Below, one piece after another: positions 1 to 6,033 of a stretch of 8,606 bases of DNA; within the stretch, counting starts at the first letter, position 1, and each line of letters opens with the position of its first letter. Below the pieces are notes generated by a model that was not told where the DNA came from, did not search any database, and worked only from the letters and a program-made list of their open reading frames with translations. This stretch comes from G039029935 sp039029935 (lineage in GTDB: Bacteria; Chloroflexota; Anaerolineae; Caldilineales; Caldilineaceae), in the NCBI GenBank assembly GCA_039029935.1, contig JBCCFC010000560.1:1-8606 (forward strand). The letters run 5' to 3'. Both the position numbers and the translations under genes were made by a program.

Positions 1-1347
1 ACCAACAACCCATGCCTGCAAATTGATGGTATCGCCAGAACGATAGATAAGTCGTATTGATACCTCAGACATCCCTGCCGGAATTGTGCCAACATTCAAA
101 TAACAGGTTGTGCCTGGCGTTGCTGTTGAACAGTCAACCAGTGCCTGCACTTCATTGATATTGGCGCGAGACAGTGCCACACTGCCATCTTCATAGAACC
201 AGCCTTGCCCAGCAACAACATCGGCCTCTATTGGCTCAATTAAGAAGAGATAGGCATTGACCAATGGTCCACCACTCGTGTTGTTGATTGTAATAATATA
301 GACGAACTCGTCACCAGGTGTCAATGGGTCTTCTATTTCTACATTATCACTAGGTGTAGCTGTCAGACCAGCGGCAACCTGCTCTGGTGTTGCTTGCGGC
401 AGCTCACTCATATTGGGATCAAAGTCCTCTGGAATTGTTCCCGACAAAGGACCTTCTGGGTCTGGATCAGGAATAGTGTCGCCACCCTCTGGAATCGTAT
501 CACCATCATCAGGAATAGTGTCGCCATCACCTGGAATGGTTTCGCCATCATCAATCGGATCATCAACAGGTGCAAGTTCATCAACACCCGTCTCTGGATC
601 AATAATAGATTCCTGCCCACCATTAATGTTCGCATCCTCACTATCACCAGATACACCAATCTGAACATCAATGCTATCGCCACCAACAAACTCGAGCTCA
701 ATGGGTATCTGAACAGTCCCTTCTGGAATTTCGTCAACCGCTAGATAACAGGTCGTGCCAGCAGGAGCCTCTGAACAGTCACGTGTTTCTCCCTCTTGAT
801 TCCCGTCCCTTTCTTGTCCAAAGAAGATAAAGAACCAACCCGTGCCACTAGGCATTCGGACACTCTCTGTCACAATAAATGTCAGAAATGCATTGCCAAA
901 TGGACCCGGACTGAGGTTGTCAATGACGAGAATATAGAAGAAACTATCTCCTGGCATAATTGGATCAACAAAGTCAACAAACCCAAATGTCTCCAATGAC
1001 TCTTCTGATTCTTCTGGCGACGCTTCTGGTAAATCACTTGCTTCCGGATCAAAGCTCTCTGGAATTTCCGTGTCAACTTCTAATTCCGGTACATCCTCTA
1101 AGTCGTCCATGTCGTCCATGTCATCCATGTCGTCCATGTCGTCCATATCGTCCATGTCGCCCATATCGTCATCTGGAATGGTGTCGCCTTCACCCTCATC
1201 CATCTGATCCCCATCGTCACCATCCTCTGGGATAGTGGGCTGATCTTGGCTAGGATTGTTTGCATTGGCAACCGACCACTCAGGTGTTGTTGCAAGCGTG
1301 AGCAAACCGATTACAAATAATGTAATCCAAAACGATTTTCTCAGCAT
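1..1347 (-). CDS. Exported protein with two DUF11-like (Ig-fold) modules and acidic repeat linkers, C-terminus outside window
   Basis: The frame is open for 449 codons from an ATG at 1347 to the window edge, so the C-terminus is missing. The start is fixed by AAGGAG about 8 bases upstream and by an N-terminal signal peptide: LRK, then a hydrophobic stretch at residues 6-20, with likely cleavage after Ala-Asn-Ala near residue 29. An acidic linker (residues 35-92) contains Met-Asp-Asp repeats. Module 1 (about 94-234) and module 2 (about 307-449 and beyond) share a lead-in of the type IPE(D/S)FDP...LP(E/Q)A, a core PGD-x-F-x-YI-x-x-I-(D/N)N-x-S-x-GP, and a Cys-x8-Cys pair (C191/C200 and C406/C415) ending in GTTCYL. 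The pairs would suit disulfides outside the cytoplasm. A second linker (about 266-293) repeats GDTIP. The modules resemble the DUF11/conserved-repeat class of bacterial surface proteins; that assignment rests on pattern only. No enzymatic motif is visible. The likely role is structural or adhesive at the cell surface. Confidence 0.8.
   Translation of the reverse strand, partial: MLRKSFWITLFVIGLLTLATTPEWSVANANNPSQDQPTIPEDGDDGDQMDEGEGDTIPDDDMGDMDDMDDMDDMDDMDDMDDLEDVPELEVDTEIPESFDPEASDLPEASPEESEESLETFGFVDFVDPIMPGDSFFYILVIDNLSPGPFGNAFLTFIVTESVRMPSGTGWFFIFFGQERDGNQEGETRDCSEAPAGTTCYLAVDEIPEGTVQIPIELEFVGGDSIDVQIGVSGDSEDANINGGQESIIDPETGVDELAPVDDPIDDGETIPGDGDTIPDDGDTIPEGGDTIPDPDPEGPLSGTIPEDFDPNMSELPQATPEQVAAGLTATPSDNVEIEDPLTPGDEFVYIITINNTSGGPLVNAYLFLIEPIEADVVAGQGWFYEDGSVALSRANINEVQALVDCSTATPGTTCYLNVGTIPAGMSEVSIRLIYRSGDTINLQAWVVG
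470..553 (-). repeat. Four 21-bp in-frame repeats encoding the GDTIP linker
   Basis: Four adjacent 21-bp units (470-490, 491-511, 512-532, 533-553) each begin GGAAT on the plus strand. On the coding minus strand they give G-(D/E)-T-I-P plus two acidic or Gly residues. They separate the two modules of the exported protein. The same GDTIP motif also occurs once near residue 55, in the first linker. Confidence 0.8.
1102..1167 (-). repeat. 9-bp in-frame tandem repeat encoding Met-Asp-Asp
   Basis: The coding strand repeats (ATG GAC GAC)n with a few silent T/C changes and one Gly substitution. Methionines fall at residues 62, 65, 68, 71, 74, 77 and 80, each followed by two Asp (Gly-Asp after the first). 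The tract is a strongly acidic spacer after the signal peptide and is a plausible site of slippage-driven length variation. Confidence 0.85.
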
Positions 1348-1694
1348 GAAAAAAGCTCCTTGTAAAGTGTGAACCCTAAAAAGGTGTAAATAATTAATCA
1401 ATAATTACCGATATCAATAATTATTTGAGTATATAAGCATAATAGTGAAAAAATTCACTTTGGTTATTAACATTTAGACAATTCATTATTTCATCCATCG
1501 CGAGGATAGCAACCTTACCCTTTGGACGAAACGACATAAGTATACAACAACTAGATGACATAGACAACATTGCGTACTGCAATTAGATGAGGAAACAGCG
1601 CGGCATAATAGATACTTATCACATGAGGTCATACAAATAATGTATACGAGTAATGGTTGATTTTGGACACGCCTTACAAAAGATCAAATAGCCA
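1348..1694. other. 347-bp intergenic region between rpiB and the exported-protein gene
   Basis: No convincing coding frame is present. The half next to the exported protein (about 1380-1490) is very AT-rich and should hold its minus-strand promoter, but I could not pick one clear -35/-10 pair. The half next to rpiB (about 1500-1690) has no strong terminator hairpin; there is only the short ATACA/TGTAT inverted repeat near 1635-1650. Confidence 0.5.
1397..1459. promoter_or_regulatory. Candidate operator region: 11-bp direct repeat plus palindrome
   Basis: ATCAATAATTA occurs exactly at 1397-1407 and 1413-1423, a 16-bp period. Next to it is the perfect palindrome AGTGAA-AAAA-TTCACT (1444-1459). 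All lie 50-112 bp upstream of the exported-protein start, where a regulator or UP element could act. Chance is possible in such AT-rich DNA. Confidence 0.3.
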
Positions 1695-2150
1695 TTATTT
1701 TGTGTTCATGGCAGTCTCAAGCGCAATAATCTTGTCAATTCTTTTGTGAAATCGTTCTTCTTTTGATAACTCTGCACCCATAAAGCTCGTCACCAATGTC
1801 TTTGCGACCTCTTCGCCAACAACACGGCTCCCTAAACAGAGTACATTCATCCCGTCATGCTCAACGCCCTGTGCCGCACTATAGGTGTCATGCGCAATGC
1901 TGGCACGAACACCGACCATCTTGTTGGCGGCCATGCACATACCGATACCGCTGCCACAGAGCAATACCCCGCGCTCGGCCTGTTTCTCTTGAAGAGCTAT
2001 GCCAACACGTTGTGCGAAATCAGGAAAATCAACCCGCTCGTTGCTATGTGTCCCTAAATCTAAGACATCATGTCCGAGTGCTTCGAGTTGATTGATAACG
2101 GTCTCTTTTAAAGAGAACCCTGCGTGGTCGGTTGCAACTGCAACTTGCAT
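1695..2150 (-). CDS. rpiB: Ribose-5-phosphate isomerase B (RpiB/LacA/LacB family)
   Basis: This enzyme interconverts ribose 5-phosphate and ribulose 5-phosphate in the non-oxidative pentose phosphate pathway, in the cytoplasm. The protein has 151 residues, the usual family length. Visible family landmarks are DHAGF at residues 8-12, the SNERVDFPDFA block (36-46), the active-site loop LLCGSGIGM with the expected catalytic Cys65 and Ser67 (Thr in the E. coli enzyme), AANK (74-77), His98 in the position of the E. coli catalytic His99, and NVLCLGSRVVG (102-112). The ATG at 2150 is preceded by AAGGAG at good spacing. thrH lies upstream on the same strand, but the 220-bp gap contains a hairpin, so rpiB may have its own promoter. 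Family members can also act on allose 6-phosphate or galactose 6-phosphate. The isolated context does not suggest a sugar-specific operon. Confidence 0.95.
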   Translation of the reverse strand: MQVAVATDHAGFSLKETVINQLEALGHDVLDLGTHSNERVDFPDFAQRVGIALQEKQAERGVLLCGSGIGMCMAANKMVGVRASIAHDTYSAAQGVEHDGMNVLCLGSRVVGEEVAKTLVTSFMGAELSKEERFHKRIDKIIALETAMNTK

Positions 2151-2219
2151 TTTGAAACTCCTTCGCTGTTACAGATTGATTCTAGGCGATTCCATAAAAA
2201 TAAATACACAAACCTACTG

Positions 2220-2275
2220 CCTGGAAGAGGTGATAATGATTGTGTCATACCATCGTATTCGTCACCCCTTCCAGG
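2220..2275. repeat. Inverted repeat (14-bp arms, 28-nt loop) between thrH and rpiB
   Basis: CCTGGAAGAGGTGA (2220-2233) pairs with TCACCCCTTCCAGG (2262-2275). The single mismatch (A2228/C2267) becomes a U-G wobble in a minus-strand transcript, so the RNA stem would be continuous. The loop contains weakly complementary ATGAT/ATCGT. The hairpin is about 95 bp past the thrH stop and 70 bp before the rpiB start. It has no U-tract, so it is not a classical intrinsic terminator. It could be a processing or stability structure or a small palindromic element. Confidence 0.75.
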
Positions 2276-2370
2276 AAGTGTTCTTGGGCAATTTATTCTG
2301 TGGAATGGCCCTATAGATTCGTTTTATGAAATTGGATGGGCCATATATGTACCTAAATCTACACCAAAAT

Positions 2371-3006
2371 CTACACCCAATAGGTCTCTAACAATGCCCG
2401 TATCTCATCGTACTGTGTCACAACCGGATATTGCGGGAATTCATCAATCACATTTTGTGGTGGACGGAACAGGATGCCATGATTGGCAACCGCTAACATG
2501 GCGGTGTCATTGTAGGAGTCGCCCATCGCTGTGACCCGGAACCCAACATCCCGGAACGCGTTGACACACTTACGCTTGCCATTGTCCAACCGTAGATGAT
2601 AGCCCACAATGCGGTTCTGTTCATCGACCTCTAATTGATGTGCAAACACGGTTGGGTAGTGCAATTTTGCCATCAGCGGGTTGACAAATTGATAAAAGCT
2701 GTCGGTCAGCACAATCAACTGTGTCTGGGTACGTACCCAGTCGATAAACTCCGTCGCACCGGGGAGCGGATCCAAGGTCGCAATAACGCCCTGAATGTCA
2801 GTGAGGGTTAATTTATGTTGGTCCAGTAAATTCAGACGATAGTGCATAAGCTGATCATAGTCCGCAATGTCACGCGTCGTCAGCCGTAACTCCTCAATCC
2901 CAGTTCTTTCAGATACAGCAATCCAGATTTCTGGTAAAAAGACCCCTTCTAGATCAGATGCCAATAACGTCGGTTTTGGAAACGCGTCTTGCTCTTGGGC
3001 GCACAT
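2371..3006 (-). CDS. thrH: ThrH-type phosphoserine phosphatase / homoserine phosphotransferase (HAD superfamily)
   Basis: In characterised members, ThrH hydrolyses L-phosphoserine and can transfer its phosphoryl group to homoserine, linking serine and threonine biosynthesis. The protein has 211 residues (the Pseudomonas enzyme is about 205). HAD motif I is DLEGV with nucleophile Asp18 and the Glu20 typical of ThrH in place of the usual second Asp. PEIWIAVSERTGI (25-37) and TTRDIADYDQLM (42-53) match the ThrH cap region. Motif II is LTDS (99-102), the conserved basic region is KRK (143-145), and motif III is GDSYND (161-166), followed by ILFRPPQNVI. The start at 3006 has an AAGGA site 7-8 bases upstream; the extra N-terminal residues relative to Pseudomonas are few. 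A 12-bp tandem repeat containing AAATCTACACC (2355-2377) straddles the TAG stop. No threonine or serine pathway gene is adjacent. Confidence 0.92.
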   Translation of the reverse strand: MCAQEQDAFPKPTLLASDLEGVFLPEIWIAVSERTGIEELRLTTRDIADYDQLMHYRLNLLDQHKLTLTDIQGVIATLDPLPGATEFIDWVRTQTQLIVLTDSFYQFVNPLMAKLHYPTVFAHQLEVDEQNRIVGYHLRLDNGKRKCVNAFRDVGFRVTAMGDSYNDTAMLAVANHGILFRPPQNVIDEFPQYPVVTQYDEIRALLETYWV

Positions 3007-3128
3007 GTCTCAGTCCTTCTTATTAAAGTGTACGGGAAGACTCAGAAAAGCAGTAAGTGTGCAGATGAACCAACCTCTTCTTCCTGATCTTCTGGTTCTC
3101 CCTGTTGATTTTTTTATAAACGGCTATC

Positions 3129-3158
3129 ATTTTAGCGTGTCTCTGATACCTGTGCCAA
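3129..3158 (-). promoter_or_regulatory. Candidate sigma-70 promoter for thrH
   Basis: Read on the minus strand, TTGGCA (3158-3153) is followed by an 18-bp spacer and TAAAAT (3134-3129). Each hexamer matches its consensus at five of six positions. The -10 element is about 120 bp upstream of the thrH ATG. The -35 overlaps by two bases the arm of the hairpin at 3157-3186, so the two may influence each other. Confidence 0.4.
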
Positions 3159-3186
3159 TTTAGGGCAGGCTTATCTGCCCTAAATT
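3157..3186. repeat. Perfect 12-bp inverted repeat with 6-nt loop
   Basis: AATTTAGGGCAG (3157-3168) is exactly complementary to CTGCCCTAAATT (3175-3186) around the loop GCTTAT. The GC core flanked by AT resembles an intrinsic terminator, but neither strand has a real T-tract after the stem. It could end readthrough from the beta-lactamase-like gene before the thrH promoter. Confidence 0.85.
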
Positions 3187-3194
3187 CGTAAGCA

Positions 3195-3265
3195 AAACAA
3201 CAGATGAGTGTGGATATTCGCAAATATTGGTCATATCTGCGAGTATCCACACTCATCTGCTGTTT
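3195..3265. repeat. Long inverted repeat: 22-bp arms plus a 5-bp extension
   Basis: Arm 3201-3222 (CAGATGAGTGTGG...) pairs with 3238-3259 around a 15-nt loop. There is one mismatch (T3217 opposite G3243), which is a U-G wobble in plus-strand RNA. After one unpaired position (A3200/C3260), five more pairs form (3195-3199 with 3261-3265). The sequence is unrelated to the hairpins on either side. Confidence 0.88.
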
Positions 3266-3285
3266 ATGTTTGCAGGTTCTCTGGA

Positions 3286-3407
3286 ATTTCACGAGGTTGA
3301 CAATTGTAGGTCATCGCTATTAGCGTGATATTCTTGGTCGCCCCAGGGTGTCACGCTAATAGCGATGACCTACGATACACCGTCGAGTGCTGTCAACCTC
3401 ATGAAAT
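3286..3407. repeat. Nested double inverted repeat just downstream of the beta-lactamase-like gene
   Basis: The inner arms, 3306-3328 (GTAGGTCATCGC...) and 3351-3373, are perfectly complementary over 23 bp around a 22-nt loop. The outer arms, 3286-3302 (ATTTCACGAGGTTGACA) and 3391-3407, pair over 17 bp with one mismatch (G-U in minus-strand RNA). The inner and outer stems are separated by 3 nt on the left and 17 nt on the right. The element ends 13 bp past the stop of the 3421-5127 gene, where it would form the 3' end structure of that mRNA. It resembles a small non-autonomous palindromic element; no coding capacity is seen. Confidence 0.88.
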
Positions 3408-3420
3408 CCGGTTGAGCCAT

Positions 3421-5127
3421 TTAAATTTTCCACCCTGACCCCTTATAATCTGGCACATGTCGATAGCGAAACGCATGATCCGTCTGCACCCACAGCTCGC
3501 CATCTTCCTCCGTAAAGTCAAACAAACCCGTGTAGCAGACAAAGCGGTTGGGGCCAATTTGTGTCATCTCATCCCCTTCACCCGCAGTAGGCAGTCTTAG
3601 CCGACCATCAGAGCCTGTGCCTGTCACAGTTAGCTTTTCTTCGTGTAGCGATACATAGTAGCCAATCGTCGAATAGGCATCATGATAGTTGAGATAGGCG
3701 CCCACATATTTCTGCCACCCGCTGGTGTCTGGCGTGAAATCAGGCGCTAATTCAACGCGGGCAGCAGAGTAGGCGACAGCAACTACCACCTGTGTCGCCC
3801 CAGACGGCTCGGGCAGCATCGTAACAACTTGGCGATTGCCCTCACCGTCGAGGAAATAGTATTCATGCGTGTTGACAGGCACAAGTGGATACGGTTCCTC
3901 TTCATACTCGACAAATAGCTGGTCATCCGCCACCCACAGCTTGACCATCTCACCCCACTCCATCATATACTGCCCCACATGATGCGGCCACAGGTCTTTA
4001 TAGCCTTCATCCACTGGGGTTGGTGGCTCTGCAAAGTGATAGGTTGCTGGTGTCTCCAATAAGGCATCATAAATCTCGTAGACCAGTTCCTCATGTTTAC
4101 CACTCTCCGAGTAGTTGGTGAGACAGACAACGCCAAGTCCTTTGCCGGGGAAGAGGTCCAAACTGACCGCCTGCCCATGCACGGCGGGTCTGCCCATGCA
4201 GGGAACACCCTTGAATTCACCCACAATACAGCCCATGCCCTCACCCGCTTCCATGCGACGGCGTACCTCTGAGCTGTGTTCGATTCCATAACTGGCCTGA
4301 TTGGCTGTCATCATCGCAACCGTCTCTGGTAATAGAATTTGCTTTCCTGCAAACGTGCCTTTATCAAGCAGCATAGCAACAACATTGGCAAGGTCGTGCG
4401 CCGACGACAAGCCCATAAAATCAGGGTTGCCTGCTAGATTATCGAGAAAGCGATGCTTGACGGTGAGTGTGCCATCCTCAATCTGTTCATGGTCCAACGC
4501 CACCGCCCGCGTCATGGCAACGGCGCGATCATAAGTTGTGCGTGTCATCCCCAATGGTGTAAACACCTGCTCGTCCATCAATTGTGTAAAGTGCTTGCCC
4601 GTCACCGTCTCAGCCAGATACGCGGCCATTGTTGGGCTATTACCATGATTGGGAACCGTCCCGGGTGCGACCATAAAGCGAAAGTGTGCATATGAATCCC
4701 ATGCCCAGCGTTCCAATGCCCCCCCATCACTCTCGCCCCAGCCTTTGCCACCAGAACCAAGCCCCGTTGTCTCGGTCAGCAGATGTTGCAAGGTGAGCTG
4801 CCTACCCCACACCGGATTGTCATGAAAGACATAGCCGGGCAGATAATCTACCACGGGGCGGTCTAGTGCCAGCAACCCCTGTTCCACCAAGCGCAACACC
4901 ATCACCGTTGTCAACGTCCGGCTGGTGATGCCCAACGAAAAGAGCGTATTGGGCGTGATCGGCAGAGCGGTTTCGGTTTCTGCGCTGGTTGTGCCAAATC
5001 CGTTGGTGTAGACGACTTCGCAGGGCGCGTTATCCTGTGCTTGGATGATGGCAATGGAGAGGCCGAGGATGGATTTTTCAGCAATTGCTGATTGAATTTT
5101 TTGTTCGATTTGTGTGTGTGTGTTCAT
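3421..5127 (-). CDS. Beta-lactamase-like (serine hydrolase fold) protein with lost catalytic motifs and C-terminal DUF3471-like domains
   Basis: The 568-residue protein aligns by eye with the beta-lactamase/AmpC/EstB family: FSLG-ITSR-T...LVEQGLLALDRPVVDYLPGY (63-99), LTLQHLLTETTGL (111-123), AYLAETVTGK (169-178), FTPLGM (189-194), GLGVVCLTN (330-338). The nucleophile motif usually reads GSxTK. Here it is GITSR (66-70), so the Ser is Ile67 and the Lys is Arg70. The YxN motif reads H161-G-N163. The HxG region reads CMGRPAVHG (310-318), without the usual HTG or HGG. It is therefore probably not an acyl-serine hydrolase and may be a binding or regulatory pseudoenzyme. Residues about 365-460 and 475-560 are beta-rich and resemble DUF3471/lipocalin-like tails. 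There is no signal peptide, so it is likely cytoplasmic. The ATG at 5127 has only a distant GGAG (14 bases upstream), but no other Met lies nearby. The intact, long frame argues against a decaying gene. Confidence 0.88.
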   Translation of the reverse strand: MNTHTQIEQKIQSAIAEKSILGLSIAIIQAQDNAPCEVVYTNGFGTTSAETETALPITPNTLFSLGITSRTLTTVMVLRLVEQGLLALDRPVVDYLPGYVFHDNPVWGRQLTLQHLLTETTGLGSGGKGWGESDGGALERWAWDSYAHFRFMVAPGTVPNHGNSPTMAAYLAETVTGKHFTQLMDEQVFTPLGMTRTTYDRAVAMTRAVALDHEQIEDGTLTVKHRFLDNLAGNPDFMGLSSAHDLANVVAMLLDKGTFAGKQILLPETVAMMTANQASYGIEHSSEVRRRMEAGEGMGCIVGEFKGVPCMGRPAVHGQAVSLDLFPGKGLGVVCLTNYSESGKHEELVYEIYDALLETPATYHFAEPPTPVDEGYKDLWPHHVGQYMMEWGEMVKLWVADDQLFVEYEEEPYPLVPVNTHEYYFLDGEGNRQVVTMLPEPSGATQVVVAVAYSAARVELAPDFTPDTSGWQKYVGAYLNYHDAYSTIGYYVSLHEEKLTVTGTGSDGRLRLPTAGEGDEMTQIGPNRFVCYTGLFDFTEEDGELWVQTDHAFRYRHVPDYKGSGWKI

Positions 5128-5403
5128 GAGACTGAATACGGCTCCTGTGGTGTATTATGCGTAAGCCATCGTCACACTTGTTTGTGTTGAGGCTGGCTTA
5201 ACTTTAGATTGAGCATGACGAAGAATCCTACAAACGATGGTCCATGTTGTACAATGAGCTTGAACATTTAACTTTACCCTTTGATGACCAAGACCCTACC
5301 CTTTTAATCTACCGTCTGACAACACCTGACCTAGACTTGACATGCGCTTAACAGACAGATGACATTGTAATGAAGGATACCCTCTCACACAAATCTGGTA
5401 TGA
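5128..5403. other. Intergenic region with an unassigned 47-codon open fragment (5208-5351, plus)
   Basis: This region lies upstream of the beta-lactamase-like gene and before the transposase remnant. On the minus strand, CATAAT near 5152-5157 could be a -10 element for the former, without a good -35. A short inverted repeat TAAGCCA/TGGCTTA lies at 5162-5200. On the plus strand, 5208-5348 is open between TAG (5205) and TAA (5349). It translates to protein-like sequence including YKRWSMLYNELEHLTLPFDD and PTLLIYRL. I do not recognise a family. It may be a gene remnant, given the decayed genes that follow, or chance. Confidence 0.3.
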
Positions 5404-5742
5404 TGGTATGTACGGATATATATCGGTGGTCAACTTTCTTCGATTAAAACTCGCTACTTTATCACCAGTCTTCCCTCTAATGCTGAATTGGCACTTCATG
5501 CCATCCGTTATCATTGGCGGGTTGAAAATTCGCTCCATTGGGTTCTTGACATTTCATTTCGTGAAGATGAATCTCGTGTTCGTTCAGAACATGCGCCGCA
5601 TAATTTTGCGATTCTTTGCCATATTGCCCGCAACGCTCTTTCTCGCGATTCTTCTTCCCATGCTGGCACTTTCAACAAACGGCTCCGCGCTGGTTGGGAT
5701 GATTCTGTTCTTGATGATATTCTCTCCGGGAACTTTACATAA
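5404..5742 (+). pseudogene. ISAs1-family transposase, C-terminal remnant
   Basis: The frame opens after a TGA at 5401 and ends at TAA (5740-5742), about 112 codons. Recognisable family sequence runs from about 5428: TRYFITSLP, then YHWRVENSLHWVLDISFRED, NFAILCHIARNAL and KRLRAGWDDSVL. This is the characteristic C-terminal block of ISAs1-type DDE transposases; the Glu in WRVEN is probably the last catalytic acid. Full-length members are roughly 350-400 residues, so the N-terminal half or more, including the first two catalytic acids, is gone. A second frame (KSGMMV near 5380-5410) may hold the preceding residues after a frameshift. No terminal inverted repeat was found: only about 18 bp separate the stop from P450 sequence. 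It cannot encode an active transposase. Confidence 0.85.
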
Positions 5743-5760
5743 GTATGAAATTGTCCTGTT

Positions 5761-5937
5761 GGCATGGGCATTCACTACTGTCTGGGTGCGCCTCTCGCAC
5801 GGATAGAGACAAAAATTGCTATGGATGCACTGCTCACGCGTAACCCCAATCTGCGCTTAAGTGAGCCTGATAACGTAGAGGTGCTTGCGCGCCCGGGCTG
5901 GCATGTCTATAAGTCAATGCCCGTCGTGTTGAGGTAA
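5761..5937 (+). pseudogene. Cytochrome P450, C-terminal remnant with haem-binding motif
   Basis: The plus-strand frame 5761-5937 reads GMGIHYCLGAPLARIETK, then IAMDALLTRNPNLRL and HVYKSMPVVLR before TAA. This is the C-terminal end of a bacterial P450: the Cys-ligand loop (normally FGxGxHxCLGAPLAR), the L helix and the terminal beta strands ending in SLPVxL. Only 58 residues of about 400 remain. The phenylalanine that normally precedes GMG is absent. The bases just upstream (ATTGTCCTGTT, from 5750) look like a frameshifted version of the preceding H-I-x-F segment. No start codon or ribosome binding site precedes it, and the transposase remnant ends 18 bp away. The most likely history is loss of the N-terminal part through IS insertion followed by deletion. 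Confidence 0.85.
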
Positions 5938-5949
5938 ATAAAGAATTTC

Positions 5950-6033
5950 TGGCAGCCGCTCAGTTGGTACATCCCATGCAGGTCAAACTCGTGGGTTCAA
6001 TCCAGACATGGTGTACTAACTGAACGACTGCCA
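5950..6033. repeat. Imperfect 22-bp inverted repeat carrying tRNA-like D-arm and T-arm motifs (possible tRNA relic)
   Basis: Arms 5950-5971 (TGGCAGCCGCTCAGTTGG...) and 6012-6033 pair over 22 bp with three mismatches, all of which can be G-U wobbles on one strand or the other. On the plus strand, GCTCAGTTGGTA (5958-5969) equals a common bacterial tRNA D-arm. AGGTC and then GTGGGTTCAATCC (5991-6003) resemble a variable loop and T-arm in the right order. TGGCAG and CTGCCA at the two ends could be a 6-bp acceptor stem. The D-to-T-arm distance is about 6 nt too short, no anticodon stem forms, and extra sequence precedes the 3' end, so it is not a working tRNA. It may be a relic or a tRNA-derived repeat, and it lies between a decayed P450 and the 3' end of the lipoprotein gene. 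Confidence 0.5.

Noticed and set aside
394..744. Plus-strand open frame opposite the exported-protein gene (also 413-664 and 960-1235)
   Set aside because: Their Ser/Pro/Gly-rich or Cys-Arg-Pro repeat composition is exactly what the antisense of the acidic linker repeats would give, and none has a ribosome binding site.
3157..3186. Classical rho-independent terminator
   Set aside because: The stem is perfect, but neither strand has a run of T after it.
3023..3292. Minus-strand open frame of 89 codons upstream of thrH
   Set aside because: It runs straight through two hairpin elements, has basic low-complexity sequence, and has no family resemblance.
5408..5806. Plus-strand open frame with hydrophobic segments
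   Set aside because: It overlaps the recognised transposase and P450 remnants in a different frame; its apparent membrane segments are frame-shifted transposase codons.
5950..6033. Functional tRNA gene
   Set aside because: The D-arm to T-arm distance is too short, no anticodon stem-loop forms, and the T-stem pairs poorly; kept only as a possible relic.
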